A DNA stretch of 64,000 nt from Sulfuritalea sp. (GTDB lineage: Bacteria > Pseudomonadota > Gammaproteobacteria > Burkholderiales > Rhodocyclaceae): contig JADJVS010000002.1 of the NCBI GenBank assembly GCA_016710465.1, positions 1 through 64,000 of the forward strand. Reading direction: 5' to 3'. This document shows, piece by piece, positions 25,005 to 35,021 of the stretch. A program made the translations under genes and the position numbers. The notes under the pieces were generated by a model, which saw nothing but the letters and a program-made list of their open reading frames with translations, had not been told where the DNA came from and ran no database searches. Position 1 is the stretch's first letter. Each line of letters begins with the position of its first letter.

Positions 25005-26102
25005 TCAAGGCGCCAACTGGCGCTGGCGCCATGCCGACGGGGTATCGTCGAACCAGTGGCGGAAGGCGCGGGTGAACGAGCTTTGCTCGGCATAGCCCAG
25101 CAGCAGGGCGACATCCAGCGCCGACAAGGCGGCATCGCGCAGATACACCTGCGCCAGTTCGCGGCGCGTGTCGTCGAGCAGCCCCTGAAACGAACAGTCG
25201 GCGCTGGCGAGACGGCGTTGCAGGCTGCGCGGCGTGATGCCCATGGCGCCGGCGACGTGCGCCAGGGTCGCCTCGCATTTCGGCATCAGCGGCGCCAGCA
25301 CCCGGCGGACCTGGGCCGCGATGCCGGTGTCGCCGTGGCGGCGCTCGATGAAACGGCGCGCTTCGTCGCACATTGCCAGGTTGAGTTCGGCATCGGCCTG
25401 GACCAGCGGTTGCTCCAGCAGTTCGGCGGCGAACAGCAGCGCGTTCTCGCCGGCGTCAAAGCGCACCGGGCAGGCAAAAAAATTGCTGAAGGGCAGTATG
25501 TCTTCCGGCGCGGCATGGCGGAACCGTGCTTCGCGCAGGGGCAGATCGGCGCCGGCGATCCAGCGCCCGAGGCCATACCAACTGGCGATCAGGGATTCCG
25601 CCAGGACGTCGCTGTAGGGCAGGCCGGCTTCGCTGGCCTCGGGCAGGATGACCCAGGAGAACTTGAGGGCATCGCCTTCGCGGGCAAGTCGGGTTTCGCT
25701 GTAGCCGGCGTCGAAAACGACGTGGCGATAGCGGGGTACCAGGCTGATGGCCTCGCCGAGGTTGCGGCAAGTCATCAGCGCGTAGCCGAGTACCTCGAAG
25801 GTGTCCGGCCGGGCGTGGCGGCCGAACTCGAGGCCGAGGTCGCGCCGGCCGGTAAGGACCAGCGCCGAACGAAACAGCGCGAGCAGTGCCGGGAGCGGGA
25901 TGCGCGCCTGCGCCGGATCCCAACCGGCGAGATCGGGGCCGGCGTGGCGCAGCAGCCCCTGACGCGGCAGGCCGAAGCGCTCGACCAGTTCGCACAGGCG
26001 GCGCGCATAGCCGGCGCCGACGCCGGGCGCGGCGGCCGGGTCGGTGGCTTGATGGGGAACGGTTGGTCGCAATGTGTCGTGAAATGACAAAGTGGCTGGC
26101 AT
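25005..26102 (-). CDS. AraC-family transcriptional regulator
   Basis: A 365-residue regulator with an N-terminal arabinose-binding-type ligand domain (PF12625-like, residues ~30-215: LGYALMTCRNLGEAISLVPRY) and a C-terminal double helix-turn-helix (MGITPRSLQRRLASAD, then LLGYAEQSSFTRAFRHWF). It is divergent from the thiamine-diphosphate enzyme operon, with a 93-bp shared promoter region, so it is the obvious candidate regulator of that operon. The ATG at 26102 gives a normal family length. A repeat copy at 25196-25217 encodes part of its first HTH helix. Confidence 0.88.
   Translation of the reverse strand: MPATLSFHDTLRPTVPHQATDPAAAPGVGAGYARRLCELVERFGLPRQGLLRHAGPDLAGWDPAQARIPLPALLALFRSALVLTGRRDLGLEFGRHARPDTFEVLGYALMTCRNLGEAISLVPRYRHVVFDAGYSETRLAREGDALKFSWVILPEASEAGLPYSDVLAESLIASWYGLGRWIAGADLPLREARFRHAAPEDILPFSNFFACPVRFDAGENALLFAAELLEQPLVQADAELNLAMCDEARRFIERRHGDTGIAAQVRRVLAPLMPKCEATLAHVAGAMGITPRSLQRRLASADCSFQGLLDDTRRELAQVYLRDAALSALDVALLLGYAEQSSFTRAFRHWFDDTPSAWRQRQLAP
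25196..25217 (+). repeat. interspersed 22-bp repeat, copy 4
   Basis: AGTCGGCGCT-GGCG-AG-ACGGCG, inside the AraC gene (antisense to it). All 22 bases are identical to the minus-strand copy at 51081-51102; in both genes the opposite strand codes for RRLASAD in the same frame. Confidence 0.5.
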
Positions 26103-26195
26103 TCTGCGACAAGCGATGTTTTGCGGCAAGCGACTAATCTTGCGCAAAAGCGTCGCTCGCGGGCGATGACAAGAATTCTTTGCAAGGAGGCAATC

Positions 26196-27947
26196 ATGGC
26201 TGAAATCAGTGGCGGCGAAATCCTCGCCCGCATGTTGCAGAAGGAAGGCGTCGAGAAGGTCTTCGGCATCATCGACGGCACCTATTTCGGTTTCTATTCG
26301 GCGCTGCACCGGCTCGGCATCGAGATCGTCACGCCGCGCCACGAAACCTGCGCCGCGCACATGGCCGGCACCTATGCGCGGCTCACCGGCAAGCTTGGCG
26401 TCTGCATGGCCAGCAACGGCCCCGGCGTCGCCAACCTGCTGCCCGGCCTGGTGGTCGAGCAGGCCGACGGCAACCGCGTGCTGGCGATCACCAGCGCGCG
26501 CCGCCCGACCATCATGTATCCGGATCGCGGCGGCAGCTACCAGTGCTTCGACCAGAGCGGCGTTATCGGCAGGATCGGCAAGTGGAGCGTGGCGGTGTCG
26601 TCTTTCGACCGCGTCCCGGAACTGATGCGCAAGGCCCTGCGCAAGAGTTGGGAGGGCCGGCCGGGCGTGGTGCATCTGGATGTGCCGGAGACCATCATGA
26701 ACGGCAAGATCAAGGCCGAGGTGGCTTTCTGGGCGCCGCACCAGTACCGCAACGCCGTGCCGCCGGCGCCGACTCTTGAACAAGTGAAACAGGCGGCCGA
26801 CTGGCTGATCGCGGCGGGCGCGCCGATGATCCACGCCGGCAGCGGCATCATCCATTGCCACGCCTACGACGCGCTGCGCCGCGTCGCCGAACTGCTGCAC
26901 GCGCCGGTGACCACGAGCTGGGCCGCGCGCGGCATGTTGAGCGAGGATTCGCCGCTGGCCATCACCATGCCCCACGTCAAGCTCAACCACAAGGTGCGCA
27001 ACGACGCCGACGTGGTGCTGATCCTCGGCTCGCGCATCGGCGAAACCGACTGGTGGGGCAAGCCGCCCTACTGGCGCCATCCTTCCGAGCAGAAGACCAT
27101 ACAGGTCGACATCGATGCCGACATCATCGGTCTGAACAAGCCCGCCGACCTCGGCGTGGTGGCCGACGCCAAGCGCTTCCTCGAAAGCCTGGCCGACGAA
27201 CTGGAAAAGCGCCAGGGCGAGATCAAGCTCGATGCCCGCCGCGCCCGCGTTGCCGGCTACACGAAGACCATGCAGGAGGACCGCGCCGGCTGGGACAAGG
27301 CGCTTTCCGACATGGCGGTGCCGATGCATCCGGCGCACATCGGCGCCGTCTGCCAGGAAGTCTTTCCGGCGGATTCGGTGCTGGTCGCGGACGGCGGCAA
27401 CGCCACGATCTGGGCCATGTTCTACCATCGCGTGACGGTGCCCAACACGGTGGTCTCCACCTTCAAGTTCGGCATGCTCGGCGCCGGCACCTCGCAGGCC
27501 GTGGCCGCCGCGCTGGCGCGGCCGGGCAAGCCGGTGTGCTGCATCATCGGCGACGGCGCCATGGGCTTCCATTCGCAGGAAGTCGAGACGGCGGTGCGCA
27601 ACAAGGCCCAGGTGATCTACATCGTGCTCGCCGACAAGCAGTGGGGCATGGTCAAGATGAACCAGCAGTTCATGCTGCGGCCGATCAAGACCATGATCTT
27701 CAAGCACCTCGATCCCGACGAGACGATCAAGGCCGACCTCGGCGAAATCAAGTTCGACAAGCTGGGCGAGAGCATGGGCGCCTACGGCGAGCGCGTATCC
27801 GATCCGGCGGCTTTGAAACCCGCGCTGCAGCGCGCGCTGGCGACCGGCGGCTGTGCCGTGATCCACGTCGATGTCGATCCGGTCAAACACATGTGGGCGC
27901 CGGGTCTGATACATTTCAAGAAGATGCACGAGGAACCGAAGGCCTGA
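26196..27947 (+). CDS. thiamine-diphosphate-dependent enzyme (acetolactate-synthase-like), substrate unknown
   Basis: A 583-residue member of the POX/AHAS ThDP family. The N-terminal pyrimidine domain has the activating Glu in RHETCAAHMAGTYARLTG; a central nucleotide-binding-like domain follows (residues ~195-345). The C-terminal PP domain has CIIGDGAMGF, whereas the usual NN of the Mg/ThDP motif reads AD (VLADKQWGM). AAGGAGG lies 5 bp before the ATG. It does not carry the sequence blocks I associate with Xsc, oxalyl-CoA decarboxylase or AHAS large subunits, so I leave the reaction open; cleavage or joining of a 2-keto acid or aldehyde is expected. It heads an operon with a BASS symporter and two SDR enzymes and is divergent from an AraC regulator. 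Confidence 0.85.
   Translation: MAEISGGEILARMLQKEGVEKVFGIIDGTYFGFYSALHRLGIEIVTPRHETCAAHMAGTYARLTGKLGVCMASNGPGVANLLPGLVVEQADGNRVLAITSARRPTIMYPDRGGSYQCFDQSGVIGRIGKWSVAVSSFDRVPELMRKALRKSWEGRPGVVHLDVPETIMNGKIKAEVAFWAPHQYRNAVPPAPTLEQVKQAADWLIAAGAPMIHAGSGIIHCHAYDALRRVAELLHAPVTTSWAARGMLSEDSPLAITMPHVKLNHKVRNDADVVLILGSRIGETDWWGKPPYWRHPSEQKTIQVDIDADIIGLNKPADLGVVADAKRFLESLADELEKRQGEIKLDARRARVAGYTKTMQEDRAGWDKALSDMAVPMHPAHIGAVCQEVFPADSVLVADGGNATIWAMFYHRVTVPNTVVSTFKFGMLGAGTSQAVAAALARPGKPVCCIIGDGAMGFHSQEVETAVRNKAQVIYIVLADKQWGMVKMNQQFMLRPIKTMIFKHLDPDETIKADLGEIKFDKLGESMGAYGERVSDPAALKPALQRALATGGCAVIHVDVDPVKHMWAPGLIHFKKMHEEPKA
26753..26774 (-). repeat. interspersed 22-bp repeat, copy 5 (one mismatch)
   Basis: Minus strand AGTCGGCGCC-GGCG-GC-ACGGCG, inside the ThDP enzyme gene. 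It also shares the preceding AAG with copies near 30722 and 34591. Confidence 0.45.
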
Positions 27948-27952
27948 CGATG

Positions 27953-28018
27953 CCGTCATTCCCGCGCAGGCGGGAATCCAGAATGGCCTGGGTTCCCGCT
28001 TTCGCGGGAACGACGGGC
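27953..28018. repeat. dRS3-like inverted-repeat element
   Basis: ATTCCCGCGCAGGCGGGAAT (27958-27977) is a perfect-arm palindrome, followed by TCCAGAATGGCCTGGG and a second palindrome TTCCCGCTTTCGCGGGAA (27993-28010). This paired arrangement is the common dRS3-type repeat (ATTCCC-N8-GGGAAT) seen between genes in Neisseria and other betaproteobacteria. It sits between the ThDP enzyme and the symporter gene, where it could form mRNA hairpins. Confidence 0.8.
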
Positions 28019-28044
28019 CGCGGTTTGTTTACCATGGAGCACCC

Positions 28045-28944
28045 ATGAACGAAATCGACCTGGTTCGACTCAACTTCAATCCGGGTTCGCTGTGGCTGCT
28101 CAACGCCATCATCGGCCTGGTGATGTTCGGCGTCGCGCTCGACCTCAAGGTAGCCGACTTCAAGGCGGTGCTGACCATGCCCAAGCCGGTCATCATCGGC
28201 ATGGTCGGGCAGTTCGTGCTGCTGCCCGCCTTCACCTTCCTGCTGATCATGGTGATCAAGCCCTCGGCCAGCATCGCGCTGGGCATGATGCTGGTGGCGG
28301 CCTGCCCGGGCGGCAACATCTCCAACTTCCTCACCCACTATGCCAAGGGCAACACCGCGCTGTCGATCACCATGACGGCCTTGTCCACCGCCGTGGCCAT
28401 CGTCATGACGCCGCTCAACCTGTCGCTGTGGGGCGGGCTGAATCCCGATACGGCGAAACTGCTCAAGGTGGTGGCGCTCGACCCGGCGGAAATGTTGCTC
28501 GCCGTGTTCCTGCTGCTGGGCCTGCCGATGATCGTCGGCATGTGGGCCGGCCATCGCTTTCCCGTGTTCGTCGAACGCGCCCACAAGCCGGTGAAGATTT
28601 TTTCCATCGGCGTCTTCGGGCTCTTCGTCATCGGCGCGCTGGCGGCCAACTGGCGCTACTTCCTCGACTATGTCGGCTTCGTGGTGATCGCGGTATTCCT
28701 CCACAATGCACTCGCGCTGAGCACCGGCTATTTCGCGGCGAAGTTCAGCGGCCTGCCCGAGCGCGACCGGCGCGCGGTGTCGATTGAAGTCGGCATCCAG
28801 AACTCGGCGCTGGGCCTGATCCTGATTTTCAATTTCTTCGACGGCCTCGGCGGCATGGCCATCGTCACCGCCTGGTGGGGCATCTGGCACATCGTATCCG
28901 GCCTCACGGTGTCGACTTACTGGAGCCGGCGCCCGCCGACATGA
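28045..28944 (+). CDS. bile acid:sodium symporter (BASS)-family transporter
   Basis: A 299-residue inner-membrane protein with about nine hydrophobic helices. Family blocks include VMFGVALDLKVADF in helix 1 and AACPGGNISNFLTHYAKGNTALS, the characteristic sodium-binding PGGxxSN motif. SIEVGIQNSALGLIL is the second conserved crossover region. BASS proteins import organic anions with sodium. Its place between the ThDP enzyme and two SDR enzymes suggests it brings in their substrate. The stop overlaps the next start (ATGA). Confidence 0.9.
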   Translation: MNEIDLVRLNFNPGSLWLLNAIIGLVMFGVALDLKVADFKAVLTMPKPVIIGMVGQFVLLPAFTFLLIMVIKPSASIALGMMLVAACPGGNISNFLTHYAKGNTALSITMTALSTAVAIVMTPLNLSLWGGLNPDTAKLLKVVALDPAEMLLAVFLLLGLPMIVGMWAGHRFPVFVERAHKPVKIFSIGVFGLFVIGALAANWRYFLDYVGFVVIAVFLHNALALSTGYFAAKFSGLPERDRRAVSIEVGIQNSALGLILIFNFFDGLGGMAIVTAWWGIWHIVSGLTVSTYWSRRPPT

Positions 28945-29897
28945 ACCCGGCCTGCGTCCTCGTCACCGGTAGTTCCGGCTACCTCGGCAGCCAGGTGGTC
29001 GCGGCGCTGGCGGCGCGCGGCGACATCGAGGTGATCGCGCTCGACCTGCGCGACCCGGCGCAACGCCTGCCGGGCGTGATCTACGAAAATGCCGACATCC
29101 GCGCCGCCGAGGTCGATGCCATCGTCGGCCGCCACCGGCCGCGCGTCGTGGTGCACCTGGCCTCGATCGTCACACCGGGCAAGAAGAGCAATCGCGAGTT
29201 CGAGTTCAGCGTCGATGTCGGCGGCACCCGCAATCTGCTCGAAGCCTGCCTTGCGCATGGCGTCAGGCGCATCATCGTTTCGTCCAGCGGCGCCGCCTAC
29301 GGCTACCACGCCGACAACCCGGAGTGGCTTACCGAGGCCGATCCGGTGCGCGGCAACCAGAGCTTCGCCTATTCCTGGCACAAGCGCCTGGTTGAGGAAA
29401 TGCTGGCCGAGTACCGCGCCAGCCAGCCGCAACTGGAGCAGATCGTGTTCCGCATCGGCACCATCCTCGGCGCGACGGTGCATAACCAGATCACCGACCT
29501 CTTCGAAAAGCCGCGCCTGATCGCGATCAAAGGCTCCGATAGCCCCTTCGTTTTCATCCACGACCAGGACGTGGTCGGCGCCATTGTGCAAGGCGTCGAT
29601 TCGCCGGTGACCGGAATCTTCAACGTCGCCGGTGACGGCAAGCTGTCCATCTTCGAGATCGCAGGGCGGTTGGGCAAGCGCTGTGTGATCTTCCCGCCCG
29701 GCCTGCTGCAGTCGGCATTGTGGCTGCTGAAGCGGCTGGGCCTGACCCAGTATGGGCCCGAGCAGATCGATTTCCTGCGCTATCGGCCGGTACTCGACAA
29801 CACCCGGTTGAAGCGGGATTTCGGCTACCTGCCGAAGCTGAGCTCGGCCGAGGTTTTCGAGCTCTGGCGCAATTCCCGCCAGCGCAAGGCGACGTGA
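28941..29897 (+). CDS. extended SDR (NAD-dependent epimerase/dehydratase family)
   Basis: A 318-residue Rossmann enzyme. The nucleotide motif is VTGSSGYLGSQV (TGxxGxxG) at the N-terminus, the Asp of LDLRD suggests NAD preference, the catalytic Ser region is IVSSSGAAYGY and the catalytic pair YSWHK (YxxxK) lies near residue 150. The C-terminal part resembles sugar or sterol-type epimerases/dehydrogenases. It overlaps the symporter stop and the following SDR start (GTGA), so the operon is tightly coupled. Confidence 0.87.
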   Translation: MNPACVLVTGSSGYLGSQVVAALAARGDIEVIALDLRDPAQRLPGVIYENADIRAAEVDAIVGRHRPRVVVHLASIVTPGKKSNREFEFSVDVGGTRNLLEACLAHGVRRIIVSSSGAAYGYHADNPEWLTEADPVRGNQSFAYSWHKRLVEEMLAEYRASQPQLEQIVFRIGTILGATVHNQITDLFEKPRLIAIKGSDSPFVFIHDQDVVGAIVQGVDSPVTGIFNVAGDGKLSIFEIAGRLGKRCVIFPPGLLQSALWLLKRLGLTQYGPEQIDFLRYRPVLDNTRLKRDFGYLPKLSSAEVFELWRNSRQRKAT

Positions 29898-30712
29898 GCC
29901 GGCGCGAGTTCACGGGCCGTGTGGTGCTGGTCACCGGCGCGGCCGGCGGCCTGGGTGCCGCGCTGTGTCGCTGCCTTTCCGATGCGGGCGCGCGCATCGC
30001 CGCCATGGACCTTGACGCGGCCGGGCTCGATGTTCTGGTCGCGGAATTGCGCGCCGTCGGCGCGCCGGCGCTGGCCATACCGGGCGACATCACGGATCCG
30101 ACGGCGTGCCAGTCGGCGGTGGCGACAACGCTCGCCCATTTCGGTGCGCTCGATGGCCTCATCAACAACGCCGGCATCAGCGCACGCAGCCTGCTCGTCG
30201 ACACCGATCCCAAGGTCATCCGCCGTGTCATGGAAGTCAATTTTTTTGGTGCCGCCAATCTGACGCGTGCTGCGCTGGAGGCCATCCTGGTGCGGCGAGG
30301 TTTCATCGTCGCGATTTCCAGCGTCGCCGGATTCTCGCCGCTGACCGGACGCACAGCGTATGCGGCCAGCAAGCACGCGCTGCACGGCTTTTTCGACAGC
30401 CTGCGCAGCGAAGTAGAAGGAGCCGGCGTCGACGTCACCCTGGTCTGTCCGTCCTTCATCCGCACGGGCATCGGCAGCGCCGCTACCGATGGCGGCGGCG
30501 CGCCGGTCGGCGGCCCGCGCATCACCACCGGTGGTGAGTCCACGCCGGAGGACATCGCGGTACGCATCGTCGATGCGGTGGCGGCGCGCCGGTCCTTGCT
30601 GCTGCCGGATGCCACTTCGCGCAAAGCCTGGTGGCTGAGCCGCCTGGCACCCGGGCTCTACGCCCGCATCATGAAGCGCCGGGTCGGCGGTGAGTTTCCC
30701 GGCCTGCCCTGA
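29894..30712 (+). CDS. classical short-chain dehydrogenase/reductase
   Basis: A 272-residue SDR with VTGAAGGLGAALCRCL (TGxxxGxG), LINNAGISARS (NNAG), and the catalytic Ser in ISSVAGFSP with YAASK (YxxxK) downstream. Acidic residues after the second strand (MDLDAAG) favour NAD. A C-terminal hydrophobic/basic extension (WWLSRLAPGLYARIMKRR) may touch the membrane, as in DltE/YqjQ-type SDRs. GTG start in a 4-bp overlap with the previous stop. Last gene of the operon; a partial repeat copy follows 10 bp after the stop. Confidence 0.88.
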   Translation: MSRREFTGRVVLVTGAAGGLGAALCRCLSDAGARIAAMDLDAAGLDVLVAELRAVGAPALAIPGDITDPTACQSAVATTLAHFGALDGLINNAGISARSLLVDTDPKVIRRVMEVNFFGAANLTRAALEAILVRRGFIVAISSVAGFSPLTGRTAYAASKHALHGFFDSLRSEVEGAGVDVTLVCPSFIRTGIGSAATDGGGAPVGGPRITTGGESTPEDIAVRIVDAVAARRSLLLPDATSRKAWWLSRLAPGLYARIMKRRVGGEFPGLP

Positions 30713-30721
30713 AGCCTGCCT

Positions 30722-30737
30722 CAAGAGTCGGCGCTGA
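30722..30737 (+). repeat. interspersed repeat, partial copy
   Basis: CAAGAGTCGGCGCTGA is identical to 34591-34606. It lies just after the SDR stop codon. The second half of the repeat is missing here, but a related GCGGTACGGCGATGTCG occurs at 30796-30812. Confidence 0.5.
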
Positions 30738-30922
30738 TGAAGCCCCTGCGCAGCAAGGCGGTCGAGCAAAGTACGCTCTCCTCGCCGCTGCGGATTGCGG
30801 TACGGCGATGTCGTCCGTCGGGAGGATCGATTCGATGCGATTTCCCTGTCGACGGTTGCCCGGGCGGCAGCCAGATAGGCCATACTCGCGCCATGGCAAG
30901 CGCATGAAGGCGGCGGGCGAAA

Positions 30923-31594
30923 ATGAAACTCTCGGCAAGGGCTGGCGCGGCGATCGTCTCGGTGATGCTGGTCGCCATCGTCGGTGCGCTGATGCTGCTC
31001 GGCCCTTTCAATCTTGCCGGCAGCCGCCTGCCCGATGGCCTTTACGGGGCTTTCGCTTCACACTGGCAGGCCGGGCAGGCGACCGATTGCAGCCTGTGCC
31101 CGGAGAAGCTGTTTGTCGTCGTGTGCGACGCCGACAAGCGGGTGCATCTGCGCAGCATGCGGCAATTGGCCACGCTCCAGGCGGAACAACGCCGGGGCTG
31201 GAGCAGCGAGCAGGCTGCGGCGCATTCCTGCATCGGCGGCCGCGGCTTCCGCCTCGCGCAAGCTTCAGGGGCTTACGGCGCCGCCTACGACGATGACGAT
31301 CCGGGCTTTCGCTTCGATGTCTCGTTCAGGGTGATCCGCGACAGCGCAGCCGCGCAAGTGGTCGAGGTGCGATTCCGGGACCGCATGCCGGACATCGATG
31401 AAGCCCTGTTTCTCTATGAAGTCACGGATGGCGCGGTCAAGCCGCTGGAGAGCTGGGTCGTCACCCGCGGGCACCGCGCGATGGCGATGGTCAACGTCGT
31501 GGCCACGGTTGCCGCGTTGTTGCTGGCGTGGCTGCTGTACTACGCGATCAGCGCGTTGCGGCGCTTCCTCAAAGCGCGCCGGCAGGCTGGATGA
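30923..31594 (+). CDS. hypothetical membrane-anchored protein
   Basis: A 223-residue protein that I do not recognise. It has an N-terminal hydrophobic segment (about residues 8-28), a ~150-residue soluble domain with a Cys pair (DCSLCPEK) and a single Cys further on (SCIGG), and a C-terminal transmembrane helix (ATVAALLLAWLLYYAISAL) with a basic tail. The middle domain is therefore probably periplasmic. A 210-bp gap upstream contains the partial repeat copy and no clear promoter. Confidence 0.6.
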   Translation: MKLSARAGAAIVSVMLVAIVGALMLLGPFNLAGSRLPDGLYGAFASHWQAGQATDCSLCPEKLFVVVCDADKRVHLRSMRQLATLQAEQRRGWSSEQAAAHSCIGGRGFRLAQASGAYGAAYDDDDPGFRFDVSFRVIRDSAAAQVVEVRFRDRMPDIDEALFLYEVTDGAVKPLESWVVTRGHRAMAMVNVVATVAALLLAWLLYYAISALRRFLKARRQAG

Positions 31595-31620
31595 AGCCCC
31601 TGGGGCAAGCCGCCGCAGGA

Positions 31621-32148
31621 CTACTTGGCGATTTTCGAGATCTTTGAGCCCTCGAAGGTCAGGTTGTACATCAGGCCCTTGTTCGAGAAGATGAAGCCGA
31701 TGATCGGCTGCTTCGCGGTCTCGGTGTCAAGCGCGCCGCCGGCGCCCAGGGTGGCCAGCGCCACGCTGCCGTCGACGCCGGCCTTCCAGCCTTCGCTCTT
31801 GCGGAAATCGGCCAGCGCCTTGTCGGTCATGAACAGCACGATCTGGCTGCGCGCCTGGGCGCCGAGTTGCAGGCCGATCGAGGCGGCGGCGATGTTGTAG
31901 TAGGCGACGGTCTTGCCTTTCACCAGCAGCGCGCCTTCGCCGTATTCGCCGCCGATGCCGACGCCGGCCTTGATCACATTGGGGAAGACCAGCATGCCGG
32001 AGGCCTTCTCGGACAGTTCGTGGCCGGCGTTGGTCTGCTTCTTGAAGTTGGTGATGGCCTGGCGCACCTCGGCATTGATTTCCTCTTTCGAGGCGGCCGA
32101 GGCAGTGGTGGCAATCGCGATCAGGATGACGGCTATCAGGGCGCGCAT
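31621..32148 (-). CDS. SYLF-domain (Ysc84-like) lipid-binding protein
   Basis: A 175-residue exported protein: signal peptide MRALIAVILIAIATTASA followed by a SYLF/Ysc84 domain, including LVFPNVIKAGVGIGGEYGEGALL and LQLGAQARSQIVLFMTDKAL. Proteins of this family bind phosphoinositides in eukaryotes; their bacterial role is not settled. It converges on the membrane-anchored hypothetical gene. Confidence 0.87.
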   Translation of the reverse strand: MRALIAVILIAIATTASAASKEEINAEVRQAITNFKKQTNAGHELSEKASGMLVFPNVIKAGVGIGGEYGEGALLVKGKTVAYYNIAAASIGLQLGAQARSQIVLFMTDKALADFRKSEGWKAGVDGSVALATLGAGGALDTETAKQPIIGFIFSNKGLMYNLTFEGSKISKIAK

Positions 32149-32270
32149 GGATTTCCTTTCGTGGTGGGCCGATGAGGCCCGGGTTGGCGGTGGCTCGGCG
32201 TTGTCGCCGTGATCCTGCCCATTGTAGCCGGCGCGATTTGGGCCTGCCGGGATGGCGGTATGGCCTGGGT

Positions 32271-33614
<1,344 letters not shown>

Positions 33615-33624
33615 GTGGCGTGTC

Positions 33625-34194
33625 TCAGTTTTCGTAGTCGCGGCGCAGTCGGCTCAGGCCCGCGCGAAAGGCCTCGGCATCGCCGTAATCGAAGAAGCGC
33701 GGATAGCGCTCATGGGCGCCCTTGATGCGCCGCGCGTACTTGATCGGGCACCAGTACTGCTCGGTGCGCGCCGCCACTTCGCGGGTGTAGGCGGCGACGC
33801 CGTTGCCGTAGGAGCAGTAGAAGCAGTTGAACTTCTCGATCAGGTTGAGGTAGGGCAGGTCCTCGCGGTCGAAGATCAGGTAGTCCGCGCGCCTCACCCT
33901 GGGGATGCGGTAGATCGGAAAGCAGACCGTCTGGTACAGCGTGACGAACAGGTCCATCAGCAGGAAAGGAATCCAGCCGAGGTAGATCAGCGGTGCCGTG
34001 AGCGCCACCAGCAGCCGGGTACGCACCAGGAATCGCAGCAAGCCAACCTTGTTGCGGCGCTGGTAACGCAGGAACTCATCAGCGAGTTCGGCGCGGCGGC
34101 GGTCGAACTCGTCGCGCGCCTTGAGGTATTCCTCCTCGACCTGCTCCTGCAGTGACTGGATGCGGTCAAGAAGTTCGTTCAACTGCTGTTTCAT
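33625..34194 (-). CDS. hypothetical membrane protein with coiled coil and conserved-looking Cys region
   Basis: A 189-residue protein, not recognised. It has an N-terminal coiled coil (residues 1-45, MKQQLNELLDRIQSLQEQVE) and two hydrophobic segments (about 58-95). The cytoplasmic C-terminal domain contains FNCFYCSYGNG and a later WCPIKYARR, so three Cys are placed as if to bind a metal. It lies between TauE/SafE and hflX with short gaps. Confidence 0.65.
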   Translation of the reverse strand: MKQQLNELLDRIQSLQEQVEEEYLKARDEFDRRRAELADEFLRYQRRNKVGLLRFLVRTRLLVALTAPLIYLGWIPFLLMDLFVTLYQTVCFPIYRIPRVRRADYLIFDREDLPYLNLIEKFNCFYCSYGNGVAAYTREVAARTEQYWCPIKYARRIKGAHERYPRFFDYGDAEAFRAGLSRLRRDYEN

Positions 34195-34231
34195 TGCCGC
34201 CTCGCTTCGAGTGTGCCGGTATGGTCCGATC

Positions 34232-35002
34232 TTACCCGGCGATGCCGTCGTGGATCAGTTTGGTGCCGGCCGCCAGCAGCGTCCATGCCGTGACCAGGTT
34301 GAAGCCGCGCATGTCCACGGCCTGCAGCAGGCGATAGCCGACGTAGTAGCCGACGGGGATCACCGGTGCCAGCAGCAGCGAGACGGCGAGGAAGGACAGG
34401 TCGACCAGTCCGAGTTGCGCATAGGGTCCCAGCTTGGCGAAATTCACCACCGTGAAGAAGATCACCGTGGTACCGACCAGGCGCATCTTGTCCATGTTCT
34501 GCGGCATCAGGTACTGCATGATCGGCGGGCCGCCGGCGTGGGAGACGAAGCTGGTGAAGCCGGACAGCGCGCTCCAGAAGATGCCCGGGCCAAGAGTCGG
34601 CGCTGACGCCACGGCGATTCCGCTGCTGCGCGCGGCGCGGAAGCGGTCGATGGCGAAGAGCACGGCCTCGATGCCGATCAGCAGCTTGATCCAGCGCGCA
34701 TCGACATGGCCGAAGGTCAGCCAGCCGACACCGATGCCGAGCATGGCGCCGGGCAGGATGATGCGCAGATTGGCCGGGTCGCTGCGACCACGGAATACCA
34801 CCACGCCGATGATGTCGATCGCCAACAGGATGGGCAGCATCACCGCGGCGGCGAAGACGGGAGACACCGCCAGCGCCATCAGCGGCACGCCGAGGCTGCC
34901 TGCGGCGCCGCCGAAGCCGGCCTTGGACATGCCGAAGAGGAAGGTGGCGGCGACCGCCAGCAGCCAAAAGGCAACGGGCAGGGTGGTGGCGTGTTCGAAC
35001 AC
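34232..35002 (-). CDS. TauE/SafE-family anion exporter
   Basis: A 256-residue inner-membrane protein with about eight helices. Family blocks are LFGMSKAGFGGAAGSLGVPLMAL in the first repeat and LSGFTSFVSHAGGPPIMQYLMP in the second. TauE/SafE proteins export sulfite or organosulfur anions such as sulfoacetate; the substrate here is unknown. It follows the hybrid histidine kinase by 19 bp. The variable loop at about 34588-34616 holds a repeat copy encoding VASAPTLG. Confidence 0.88.
   Translation of the reverse strand: MFEHATTLPVAFWLLAVAATFLFGMSKAGFGGAAGSLGVPLMALAVSPVFAAAVMLPILLAIDIIGVVVFRGRSDPANLRIILPGAMLGIGVGWLTFGHVDARWIKLLIGIEAVLFAIDRFRAARSSGIAVASAPTLGPGIFWSALSGFTSFVSHAGGPPIMQYLMPQNMDKMRLVGTTVIFFTVVNFAKLGPYAQLGLVDLSFLAVSLLLAPVIPVGYYVGYRLLQAVDMRGFNLVTAWTLLAAGTKLIHDGIAG
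34595..34616 (+). repeat. interspersed 22-bp repeat, copy 6
   Basis: AGTCGGCGCT-GACG-CC-ACGGCG, a full consensus match, in the TauE/SafE gene (antisense). It is preceded by GGCCAAG as at 9973. Confidence 0.6.
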
Positions 35003-35021
35003 GAGGGTGGGCGGCTCGGGC

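Noticed and set aside
26196..27947. Identification of the ThDP enzyme as sulfoacetaldehyde acetyltransferase feeding Pta/AckA
   Set aside because: Tempting because ackA and a Pta-type gene lie nearby, but the N-terminal and cofactor regions lack the Xsc pattern and the genes are in separate operons.
25005..27959. A 984-codon minus-strand frame covering the ThDP gene and AraC
   Set aside because: Only its last ~365 codons are the real AraC gene; the upstream part is the complement of the intact ThDP enzyme.
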